Source of the DNA: Haplosporangium gracile
Lineage: Eukaryota > Mortierellomycota > Mortierellomycetes > Mortierellales > Mortierellaceae
Direction: 5' to 3'
DNA: 14,382 nucleotides
Assembly: GCA_015499985.1 (NCBI GenBank)
Contig: JAAAUF010001008.1
Coordinates: 1-14,382, forward strand
A program made the position numbers and the translations under genes. Below, piece by piece: positions 1 through 8,911 of the stretch (position 1 is its first letter; each line of letters opens with the position of its first letter). The notes under the pieces are model-generated. The model saw only the letters and a list, made by a program, of their open reading frames with translations. It was not told the DNA's origin and did no database searches.

Positions 1-315
1 CACGTCAGTCCTCTTGCTGTAGTGGCGAAAGATCTCGACCATCTCCATCCGCTTCTTTAGAGGATATGCTTCACCTCTCTCACCTCTATGGCGTTTCGTA
101 TCGGTGGGTTTTTGAGGTTGGAGTTCGACACCCATGTCGGTGCCAACCCGAGCTTCAGCCAACAGCGCGTGATACCAAAGTGCTTGTGCTTCCTCCGGTC
201 GTGTTGAGGTCCTGTTCGGGAGTTCGTTCACAGTAGATGTGATGTCCAACAGAGGGAGCCCTTGCGGATGTGTGCCGGTGCTGATACGGGATCCTTTGTT
301 TTTTGGCACATGGGT
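1..315 (-). CDS. Partial unidentified coding region running off the left edge
   Basis: On the minus strand one frame is open for 105 codons, from just after a TAA (316-318) to the window edge, with codons in register with positions 1-3. There is no ATG near its beginning; the first in-frame ATG comes about 60 codons in. The open stretch is therefore probably an internal or 3' exon. A possible acceptor AG lies at 294-295, but its pyrimidine tract is weak. The translation is charged and non-repetitive, including PLLDITSTVNELPN and, near the edge, a basic segment ending YPLKKRMEMVEIFRHYSKR. The other frames close quickly and the sequence turns AT-rich beyond position 315. I do not recognise the family. 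The basic tail faintly resembles the GCR1_C-type domain found in fungal Crypton-like recombinases, but this is only a guess. Confidence 0.4.
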
Positions 316-466
316 TTATTTAGAAAGACAATAATCAGTGAGGATGTTGAAAGGCAATGTGACGTGTAAGAAAATGCTTCTGATGCAGATATGAGGCAAA
401 CTATGTGAGGATATAAGGAGTTTTACGTCACAACTCGATTGAATAGCATCCCATATATTTCAATTT

Positions 467-516
467 AGTCGATAAAAGTCGATAAAATGCATCTTCGCTA
501 TGAAAAGTGCATTTTA
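467..516. repeat. 10-bp tandem duplication next to a 9-bp inverted repeat
   Basis: AGTCGATAAA occurs twice back to back (467-476, 477-486). It is followed at once by TAAAATGCA (483-491) and its perfect reverse complement (508-516), separated by 16 nt. The function is unknown and the arms are short enough to arise by chance in AT-rich DNA. Confidence 0.4.
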
Positions 517-602
517 CGGCAAAAGGGAGTGTAGTTTGTTCATTAAAAAGAACCTCTCTATTCATCACGAGGGATGTTTGGTGCAAAGGCGCCACTAGGC
601 TT

Positions 603-608
603 TTTATT
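603..608 (-). terminator. Candidate poly(A) signal for the minus-strand gene ending at 788
   Basis: TTTATT on the plus strand reads AATAAA on the minus strand, about 180 nt past the stop codon. Fungal poly(A) signals are loose and the hexamer is common in AT-rich DNA, so this is only a candidate. Confidence 0.3.
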
Positions 609-787
609 GCAATGTGTGTTAGTGTACAATGTGCGTTGCATGATGATGATACAGGAAAAGAAGAAGCAAAAGGTATGTGTACAAAACTGTTAGCAGGCGT
701 GTTTTTTGCGATTGTGAAAGGGAGGAAATGGTCATATGATTGTAGAAACCATAGGGGAAAAAAAAGGCTATTACTAACGTAGGAGCA

Positions 788-3700
788 TTAATTCCCTTCA
801 GTACGAGCGAGTTCTTGTTGTGCAAGCCGAAGGCGCTCAATCTCCGAGGTCATGCTCATCACACTCGCCACAGTCGTTGAAGGCAAAGTCGAGGATGAGG
901 CGACAGAGGAAGAAGGATAAGGAGGCGTCACTCCAGCACCAAGAGACCCAGCAGCAATAATCTGCTGTGCTTGACGAAGCCGCTCAGTCTCCAGGTTCCC
1001 GCTATCAACAGTCCTCGTGGACATCATTGGTGCCGACAACAACGACGACGACGGCGATGTAGGTGTGGAGGGCTCAGGTGCAGAAAGCTCCTGTTGTACT
1101 TGCCGCAGTCGCTCGATATCAGATGTCTTGTTCGCTACAGTAGTAGAAGACGCAGGAGGAGCTGTGGTTGTTGAGGCTGATGACGACAACGACGACGGCG
1201 GCGGCATTCGTTCCAGAAAGTTCCGCACCCTCCAGAAGGGCTCCATCTCATCAGGGATCCGGAGTGGGTTGTTGATGAATGGTAATCCACTCTCCACCGT
1301 CGTTGCCGTTGTCGTTGTTGGAGTCATTGCACAGCCGCCCGCTGCAGGAGTCGAGCCAGATGATGTTCCAGCTTGGCTAGATTTACTCGGGCTGCTGCTC
1401 GCCGCCACAAGGAAAGGGCCCCCATCCCCAACTGTAGGAGCATGATCGAGAGGGTCGTCAATAGCCGATGCCAATGCTGAAACGTGCGTAAAAGGGTTGT
1501 TGGACGTCGCCGTTCGGATGTAGTACTCTCCCGGGTCACAATCCCATAGCGGGTAGAACCGTCTTTCAAGGGCTGCCACAGCAGTCGGACTTGTCGGGTC
1601 TGTTGCTTGTCCTGTTCCTGTTGCTGCTGGTGACATAGGTGCAGGTATAGATGATGACGTCAAAGACGAGTCTGGAGAAGAAGCCTGAGCCCCCGGCTGC
1701 TGGGATCCTTCCCTCTCAGTTTCCTGTCCCCGTTTGGCTTTCCCTTTCCTGATCCTGGCACGGATCATCTCTCGATGGCGCTTCGACAAGAACGTATCGA
1801 TCTCTGCCAGCCGCCTTGTCAACTCTGCTCGCTGCAGCTCACAGCCCATCGACACCAACTTCTTCTCTAGTCCACCCATCAATGTCCGAAGAATCGTGCA
1901 CGCCCGAGGACTCAAACCCAGCACCTTTCCGCCAAGATTCCTGTGAGAAAACATGGATCCCAAAAACTGATTCACTTCATAGTATGCCAATCGATCCCTC
2001 GCCAACGCCTCTGAGGCCTCGTCGACATTGGGGCTCGTACTCTGCACCGATGGGATCGTTGATGGTGACACCGAGGATGAGGAAGAAAAAGAAGGACCTC
2101 CGACGACTCGAGTTCCAAAAGACATGGGCGCCGTCGCCGTCGCCGCTGTTATTCTTGTGCCTGTAGTCGCCAGAGTAGGTGGCTCGATATGGGCGACAGT
2201 CGGCGTAGCGCGCAATAAAGAATATCCACGAAGGGCAAGCTTGCCATTGACGTCTAAACTGCGCAAAATGTTAATGTCATCGCGGCTCCTCTGGCTTGAT
2301 TGCAAACGAGCTTCGTCAATCTCGTTGTAGAGACTGGGAACCTGCAAGTAGTGCTTGTTCGTGTAGTCGTTCTTCCCGTAATATGCCACTCGCGCCCGAT
2401 CCAGTACCTGCTTTGAGGCTAATTGAAAGCCCTATCAGTGCAAAGATAGATTCATTTTTTGTGCGTTAGTTATTTGTAAACATTATTTTTTTCGTCAGCA
2501 GAGTCTGCGTGAGTAATAATAAAAAGTTTGTTCTTACTCGACGGTAATAGAGATCCATGCGCAGCCGGTTGGCCTCGATGGGCTGCTTCCTGAGCATCTG
2601 GATGGAATAATCAAGTTTTTCCTGCGAGAATAAATCCTCCATCGCAAAACCACCCTGAGGTCGATGCCAAGTATCCGGTAAAGGCTGAGTGTGATGTCCA
2701 TAGTCCGGTCGGGTGGTGGTCTGTTGTTTTGGTGGTGAGTGGTTCTCATATGGGAACGCAGATTGGAGGTAAGGGTACTCTAAAGGTGGCACAGGAGCCG
2801 GAAAACTGTACTTGATCCTGACTCTATGCTTCTTGACCTTTCTACGGCGTTTGCCATCAATAACGCCCTTGTTATCACCGATTTGATCAGCGTTGCCGGT
2901 GGATCCTGGAGTGACTGACTGACTACGGCAGTTATCGTCCGAGTCTTCATTTTCGTCCGAGTCGGATCCGTTGTTGTCGTCCGACTGAGATTCCGAGTCG
3001 GAGTCATGTTCTGGAGGTATACCGTCCAGACCTTTCCTCTCCTTGTCAGTCTCGTTGTTGCATGACAGTGTTGATGCTTGTTGTTCTTGAGTGTTCGTAT
3101 CTTCCGTTGGATCTGGCGTCGCTGATTTGGTTACAGAACTGCGTAGGTCGGGATCACTGGGCAGAGGCTTCATCCTCGCGTAATCATCCGTAATCATCTT
3201 GTTCAGCTCCTCAGGCGCCAAAACATCGACCCTCGGTGGGGGCGGGGGGAAATCCCACAAAGAAGTCGATCTGTTGTAGGTAGGAATTCGATCTTGAAAG
3301 TAATCGTGCCAGGGCCGTGTATCCTTGAAGGCAAGCTCGTTGCTGGTCTTAAGGAGTTTGAGGCCGCTTTCGGGGGGTGGTGGTGGCAGGGTGTTAATGG
3401 GTTTAGGTTTTCGCGGTTTGTAAGGGCCTCGAGGGCCACGGGCTTTGAATGGCCGACGGGGTTTTGCACCGGGTACTGTTGGTATTGGTGTTGGTGTTGG
3501 TGTTGGTTCAGTAGTTATGTTGGCTGGATGGACGAAAGTGGTGTCTGTGTCGGTGTTCGTGTCGGGAAGAGTTGATTCGCCAATGGTTGCACCATGAGTT
3601 GTGGTGTGGTTGATTGTCTCGGTCGCGTTTGATGTGTCTTGTCCTAGTGCTGCAACTGGGACAGTCTGAGGGACAGCCTTCTCGGCAGCTGTGGCACGCG

Positions 3701-3953
3701 ACTTCTTGGCAGGCCGCTTTTCCTGGGCATCGGTTTGAGGATCTTTTGCTGCAGGTAATATCGTTGATGATCGTTGTCGTGTTGTCTTGGTTGCTGCGGA
3801 TGTGGCAGTTGTGGAAACATCAGTGGCAATCTGCTGTTGTTGCTGTTGTTGTTGTTGCTGTTGTTGTTGTTGCTGTTGTTGTTGTTGCTGTTGTTGTTCT
3901 TGAGGAGTGTTGTTGGTGGTGGCGGATCCGGCAGCCCGCCTCTTGGGAGGCAT
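788..3953 (-). CDS. Large low-complexity, probably nuclear protein (1011 aa, two exons), unrecognised
   Basis: Exon 1 is 3953-2538 (472 codons) and exon 2 is 2407-788. The 130-nt intron (donor CGA|GTAAGA) joins them in phase 0, and the protein reads naturally across it (LYYRR then VLDRARVAYYGK). Along the protein: MPPKRR start; 22 Gln at residues 20-41; a basic, proline-rich AT-hook-like segment (RGPRGPYKPRKPKP) at about 171-184; an acidic Ser/Asp/Glu tract at about 316-341; a basic cluster KRRRKVKKHR at 368-377; a conserved-looking helical part around the junction (about 436-540); another charged helical part at about 608-700; then Ser/Thr/Pro-rich sequence with three ERLRxxQQ motifs, the last ending the protein. 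I infer a nuclear, chromatin- or transcription-related role from the basic, acidic and polyQ content, but recognise no family. Separate genes for the two exons are less likely, because exon 2 lacks an ATG at its start. Confidence 0.75.
2408..2537 (-). other. Intron with tandem NAGNAG acceptor
   Basis: The donor is GTAAGA at 2537-2532. The minus strand reads AAGCAG just before GTACTGGATC, giving acceptors at 2411 and at 2408. Both keep phase 0; the upstream choice adds one Gln (codon 2410-2408) to the protein. Confidence 0.65.
3831..3896 (-). repeat. CAA/CAG polyglutamine tract, 22 codons with 15-bp periodicity
   Basis: Read on the plus strand, 22 CTG/TTG triplets encode Gln 20-41 of the minus-strand gene. 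From 3843 a CTG recurs every five triplets (3843, 3858, 3873, 3888), so the tract is a 15-bp minisatellite of one CAG and four CAA codons. Confidence 0.95.
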
Positions 3954-4387
3954 GTCTGGAAATCAACAGCAGAAAAAAAAAGTTGGCGCGGGAGTATGTA
4001 TGTATGTATGTATGTATGATATGTCTATGTTGTGCGTATGGTCCAGTCAAGAACAAAAGTAAAGTCGAATGATTTGTTTTTTGGTCGATTTTGTGCTTGC
4101 TTGCGTGCACCCCCATGAAAAATACAACGAGCCAAAAGTGGCTGCTGGATCCGTACTTCGATCGCATATGTCATTCTTGTTCTTAGCACGGGTATGCCTG
4201 TGTGTCCTCCAGAAAAGGGAAAACACCACACAACACATTTTTTTCACACTCCATCCCTCTTTCTTGCTTTGTATCTTCTTACTCTCTTACACTCTCCTCT
4301 TCTCTATTCATCACCCGCCACTCACCCATTACAAAGACACAAGGACGCAAGAACAACCATAACAGACAACAAGCAAGCAAGCAAGCA
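3954..4387. promoter_or_regulatory. Divergent promoter region between two head-to-head genes
   Basis: This 434-bp stretch separates the start codons at 3953 (minus) and 4388 (plus). It contains TTGGCGCGGGA at 3983-3993, which resembles an E2F-type site, 30 bp upstream of the minus-strand ATG. It also holds a (GTAT)6 microsatellite at 3994-4017, a pyrimidine-rich block (about 4240-4330) typical of fungal core promoters, and (AAGC)4 at 4371-4386 directly before the plus-strand ATG. No TATA box stands out and the short frames here are not convincing genes. Confidence 0.55.
3994..4017. repeat. (GTAT)6 microsatellite
   Basis: Six perfect copies of GTAT lie in the divergent promoter, about 41-64 bp upstream of the minus-strand start codon. 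Confidence 0.95.
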
Positions 4388-5834
4388 ATGAGGATATTCC
4401 TGGTCCCACTGTCGCGCAGAGCACACGCGTTGCATTGCCATTCAACCCTCGCGAAGCCATCGACATCCTACCTCAACCGCGCAACCGTCTTTGCCTCCAA
4501 AAAATGGGAAGAACTCTCCCAGGCGAAACCAGACTCTCTGAAACGCAAACTCTACAGCACAGGGACGACCATGCTCGAAAAAATCGAGCATCGCGAGACA
4601 TTCTTCAAGGAAGTCCCTGCCAAGGAAGATGTCACCATTACCACTATGGTACGCTCTTTGTTTGATATTTTCTAACTGGTTTATACTTGGCTCAATGTTA
4701 ATCTTACCAGGGGGACGTGATAACGATGAGTGCTGATAGTCGCGCTCAGACAATTTCCCGTGAGCAGACTTCGATCACACTTCGCGCCAAGGGAGAGCAC
4801 GATTACACAATTACCACTCAAAAATCGTATCCAACTAACGTATATTTACTTTTTTTCCCCCTCCCAATAGGTCCCGTTCATGTACCCATCGTCATTAAAG
4901 GAAGCCCAGGTTCACGCAGAGTTCAAGACCCTAATCGACCAGAGGATTCCTTATCATCGCAAGTACATGATCTACTCTGCCATGTGGGTCCCTGTGACTT
5001 CGTTATTCACCATTGTGCCACTTGTGCCCAACATTCCGTTCTTTTATAACGCCTACCGCCTCTGGAGCCATTGGAAAGGTACTTTTTCTCCTTCTCTATT
5101 TTTCTTTTTTTTTTTGGTTGTTTTTACTATAGTAGATATTCTTGTCGTAATTGAAGAGAAAAAGAGTGGCGATCTTCTCGGATGCTGTTGTTACTGCTGT
5201 TTTTTCCGTCGTTAACTGTTTTTTTTTTGCTCGACATGTTTACCGAGTCAACTTTATCCTCACGTACACCCATACCCACTATTCAAATGACAAAATAGCG
5301 TACAATGGAGCGAAGCATCTGGACTTTTTGATCAAGAATGGATCAATTGCCTTCTACCCTAGCGAAGTACTTGACCTTGGATTGCAGCACGATCCGAAAT
5401 TCGCGGTGTACTTTACAGGATCTTACCAATTGTCGAAAAAGAGACGGGCACTCAAGAAATCAGTCGAACAGGATCCCAACAGTCCCATCATTGCCGAGTC
5501 CTCTGGAGAGTTGAGTCAGGACAAGGACAGCTTGTTGAAGGATGACGACAAGAAAAACTCGTCGAGCGAAGGAGACAAGAGAACGTCACGGCCGTCTACG
5601 CTCTTGCCCAAGAAGGATGATCCTCTGTCGGTGACAGACCATGTTGCGTATGAGGGGTTTATTACGGATGCCGAAATTGAAAAGATTTCGTGGGCGTTTG
5701 AGGAGGCCAATGGCCTAAAGCGAGAGTTGAGGCGGGCGCGGTATCAGGAGGCGGCCAAGTATGTGAAGGACAATTTGATGGAAGGTGGACCCCGTGGCGA
5801 CGATTTCCCTAGACCTAAGAGCAACGAGGCATGA
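4388..5834 (+). CDS. Mitochondrial K+/H+ exchange-related protein (Mit_KHE1, yeast YDL183C family), 334 aa
   Basis: Three exons are inferred: 4388-4648, 4871-5078 and 5299-5834. The introns are 222 and 220 nt, in phases 0 and 1, giving 335 codons with the stop. The N-terminus MRIFLVPLSRRAHALHCHS matches the MRxFLxPxSxR opening I know from the fungal mitochondrial K+/H+ exchange-related family; yeast YDL183C was implicated with LETM1/Mdm38 in inner-membrane K+/H+ exchange. Residues 1-40 are basic and poor in acidic residues, fitting mitochondrial import. A hydrophobic region at about 119-147 (YMIYSAMWVPVTSLFTIVPL and onward) should span or enter the membrane. A Ser/Asp/Lys-rich linker (about 205-268) separates it from a C-terminal charged helix (about 277-318). 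The start is set by this family-typical opening, directly after (AAGC)4. The family assignment is from memory; exchanger activity itself is not shown by the sequence. Confidence 0.8.
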
Positions 5835-5990
5835 ATGTGCTACTTGTTCACTGATAGACAAATACACAACTGACGGTTAATTATTTCAATGCAAGATATG
5901 AGAGTGAGTGAGAGGACTGCTTTCTGAATACCCATCAGCAGAGCAGCAGAGGATGAAAGAGAAGTAAACAAATAAGATAGTCACGCCTTC

Positions 5991-6010
5991 GTTTTTTTTT
6001 CTTTTTTTTT
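5991..6010 (+). promoter_or_regulatory. Poly-T tract upstream of NOG1
   Basis: Two runs of nine T separated by one C lie about 110-130 bp upstream of the NOG1 ATG, followed by a CT-rich block (about 6045-6105). Poly(dA:dT) tracts commonly exclude nucleosomes in fungal promoters. The whole spacer from the upstream gene is 287 bp. Confidence 0.45.
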
Positions 6011-6121
6011 TATTAGAAAAGCCAACGGTCTGCAGTTTGTGTCCTTTGTGCCTCTCCTCTTTGCTCACCCTCCCCATCACCCCTCCTTCCCTCTCTCACA
6101 CTCAAAGGCACCAACAACAGC

Positions 6122-8274
6122 ATGACTTCCATCTACAACTTCAAGAAGATCACCCCCGTCCCCACCGGTGGTGACTTCCTCGACATCATCCTCTCAAAGA
6201 CACAGCGCAAGACCCCCACCGTACATATCTTTCTTTTTCACAGGAACACACCCCATGGAATGCAAACACCTTGACACACACACTTTTTGAGGATGATCCT
6301 TCATCTAAATCAACGCAATCCCTTCTATGTTGTAGGTCATCCATGCGAACTTTGCTATCAGCCGTATCCGCAACTTTTATATGCGCAAGGTCAAGTTCAC
6401 CCAGGAGAACTTTGACGAACGTCTCAAGGGCATCCTCGACGAGTTCCCCAAGCTCGATGTAAGCAGTTGTCCTTTGTTTATTAATGCGTTTGCTCTATGG
6501 CTACAAAGACTAAGTAAAACCAAGGCACTAATCATCATCTACAACCTCTTCTCGGGACACTTCAACAAACAACAACTAAAACAACAAACAGGATATTCAC
6601 CCTTTCTACGCTGACTTGATGAACGTGCTTTACGACAAGGACCATTACAAGCTGGCGTTGGGTCAGATGAACACGGCTCGCCACTTGATCGACCAGGTCG
6701 GAAAGGACTATGTTCGTCTGCTCAAGTTTGGTGACTCGCTCTACCGCTGCAAACAGCTCAAGAAGGCTGCCCTCGGAAGAATGGCCACCATCATGCGCCG
6801 TCAAAAGGACTCGCTCGCTTACTTGGAGCAAGTCCGTCAGCATTTGGCCCGTCTCCCCTCAATCGACCCCAACACCCGCACCTTGCTTGTTTGCGGCTAC
6901 CCCAACGTCGGAAAGTCGTCCTTCATGAACAAGATCACCCGCGCCGATGTTGATGTCCAGCCCTATGCCTTTACAACCAAATCGCTCTTTGTCGGACATA
7001 TGGATTACAAGTACCTGCGCTGGCAGGTCATCGACACCCCCGGTATCTTGGATCACCCCCTGGAGAACCGCAACACTATCGAGATGCAGTCGATCACTGC
7101 TCTCGCCCATTTGCGTTGTGCTGTTCTCTACTTTATCGATCTCTCAGAGCGTTGCGGATACAGCATTAAGGAGCAGGTCTCGCTCTTCCACAGCATCAAG
7201 CCCCTCTTTGCCAACAAGCCCGTCATGCTCGTCATCAACAAGATTGACGCCATGAAGATCGCGGACATTAGCGCCGAGGATCGTGCTCTACTGGACAACA
7301 TTGTCGACACCGACAAGGTCGAGATGATGGGCATGTCCTGCTATACCGAGGAGGGCGTCATGTCTGTCAAGCAGTCTGCCTGCGACCGCCTCTTGCAGGC
7401 CCGTGTTGACTCGAAGATGAAGGGACACAAGATCAACGACATTCTCAACAAGATCCACTTGACCCAGCCCCAACCCCGTGACGACAACCCCCGTCTGCCC
7501 TTCATCCCTGCTGGAGCTGAGAACAAGGCCAAGTACGACCCCAAGGACCCCAACCGTATCAGACTCGAGCGCGATTTGGAGGCCGAGCAAGGTGGTGCTG
7601 GTGTATTCAATGTCGATCTCAAGAAGAAATATCTGTTGGAGAATCCCGAGTGGAAGTACGATGTCATTCCCGAGATCTGGGAGGGCAAGAACGTTGCTGA
7701 TTTCATCGACGCCGATATTCAGGAGCAGCTGGATGAGCTCGAGCGTGAGGAGGAGAGACTCGAGGCGGAGGGATACTACAAGTCTGAGGAGGAGGAGCTC
7801 GATTCGGAAGAAGAGGCATTGGAGGCTACCGCCAACGCCATTACGGAACACACCCGCCTTACTCGTATTGAGGCCCGTCTGAAGACGACCAAGAACCGCC
7901 CCATGTTACCCAAGACGGCTATGAAGCGCACTGCAGGAGAGATGTCGGAGCACTTTGAGACCCTTGGATTGGACGCGACAGAGGCTCGTGCCCGCAGCAG
8001 GGCACCCAAGCGTGCTCGTTCGGCTAGCCGAGGCGAGTCGATTGCACGGACGGCATCGATGGCTCGTCCTGAGACGAGTGTTGTTCGGGATCGTACGATG
8101 TCTGGAGTGCGCAATGTGAAGCAGAAGATGGAGTCGGAGAAGGTACGCAAGTTGGCGCAGCGTACGCCCAACTTATTTGCCAAGAGAGGAGAGTCGGACA
8201 GAGCTGTGCAGACCAAGATGCCTAAGCACTTGTTCTCGAACAAGCGCGGCAACGGCAAGACCGACTGGAGGTAA
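6122..8274 (+). CDS. NOG1: Nucleolar GTP-binding protein Nog1, 634 aa
   Basis: Nog1 is an Obg-family GTPase of pre-60S ribosomal particles, needed for large-subunit maturation in the nucleolus and nucleus (known for yeast NOG1 and animal GTPBP4). Exons are 6122-6220, 6336-6458 and 6592-8274, with introns of 115 and 133 nt, both phase 0. The family-typical segment [13 protein letters not shown] ends exon 1 and continues [20 protein letters not shown] in exon 2. The GTPase motifs are intact: G1 GYPNVGKS (residues 176-183), TTK switch region near 200, G3 DTPG (222-225), G4 NKID (290-293). The NOGCT region follows ([19 protein letters not shown] and GGAGVFNV), then an acidic coiled segment and a basic C-terminus ending [16 protein letters not shown]. 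Length matches yeast (about 647). The promoter carries a long poly-T tract and a CT-rich block just before the ATG. Confidence 0.97.
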
Positions 8275-8498
8275 ACACCCTCTGCCTCTTCGGTTTCTCG
8301 TTGCAAAGGTCTCTCCGTTTTTTGTTATCCCAGGCTTATTGTTTTTCCTCTTTTAAAAAGGACAAGCAGCATTATTTTTTTGTAATCTCTTCTTTTTTTC
8401 TTTTCTTCTTTTTTCTCTTTGTTATTTTACAATTTATTTTTTTTCTATATTATTCTTATAGTCTCTTCTGCATCGTCCATTATCATCATACACACAAC

Positions 8499-8504
8499 AA
8501 TAAA
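8499..8504 (+). terminator. Candidate poly(A) signal of NOG1
   Basis: AATAAA lies 225 nt after the NOG1 stop codon, following a T-rich stretch. Confidence 0.4.
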
Positions 8505-8698
8505 CATCATTTGCACATATGCTGAGTGCTGAAAGTTTGATTGCTTTGTTTGTCATGCCCCCCTTTTTCTCAACAGACACACAGAAACACGCACACAAAA
8601 CCACACAGTCGCGTCTTTTATTTTTCAATTCACATGCACCCATGCTAGCAAATGGCAAACAGACAGACAGACAACAAAGGGGCTCACATGGCCACAAA

Positions 8699-8724
8699 CA
8701 CACACACACACACACACACACACA
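8699..8724. repeat. (CA)13 microsatellite
   Basis: Thirteen uninterrupted CA units lie between NOG1 and the downstream gene. Confidence 0.95.
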
Positions 8725-8911
8725 TACCCTTCTTGAAAATGTTCACACACAAATAAACACACCGCCCGACACAGTTTTTTAATTCATTCTTCCTCCTCCT
8801 TCCTTCTTTATTGTACTTCTTTCTTCTTCTTCTTCCATCACTCCTCTATACACTTCCTCCCTTCTTTCCCTCTCCTTTTCTCACAAGCTACCCCTCACCA
8901 ACGAGAATACC

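Larger units (their letters stand above)
316..787. other. AT-rich intergenic stretch without a gene
   Basis: No convincing coding frame is present. The 91-residue plus-strand frame here has no recognisable content. The stretch holds the putative 3' UTR of the minus-strand gene ending at 788. It also has a TTTATT at 603-608, a perfect 10-bp tandem duplication AGTCGATAAA at 467-486, and a 9-bp inverted repeat TAAAATGCA (483-491) and TGCATTTTA (508-516). Confidence 0.5.
8275..8911. other. NOG1 3' UTR and promoter of the next gene
   Basis: No gene is seen. The left half is T-rich and includes AATAAA at 8499-8504. A second AATAAA is at 8752-8757. The middle holds AGACAGACAGACA (about 8661-8672) and a (CA)13 run. 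The right part (about 8780-8890) is a long pyrimidine-rich block preceding the ATG at 8912, like the blocks before NOG1 and before the gene at 4388. Confidence 0.5.

Noticed and set aside
502..514. 13-bp match (inverted) between 502-514 and the DNA just left of the transposon (10958-10970)
   Set aside because: A few 13-bp matches are expected by chance in a window of this size, and the similarity does not extend.
3614..4072. Plus-strand frames rich in poly-Leu or poly-Val/Ala across the CAG/CAA tract
   Set aside because: They are antisense readings of the polyQ repeat of the minus-strand gene and lack any domain.
7288..7851. 187-codon minus-strand frame inside NOG1
   Set aside because: It lies antisense to strongly conserved GTPase sequence. 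Its Leu/Val-rich composition reflects the codon bias of NOG1.
8690..8730. (CA)n run considered as a repeat array with spacers
   Set aside because: It is a simple dinucleotide microsatellite with no repeat-spacer structure, so it is not CRISPR.
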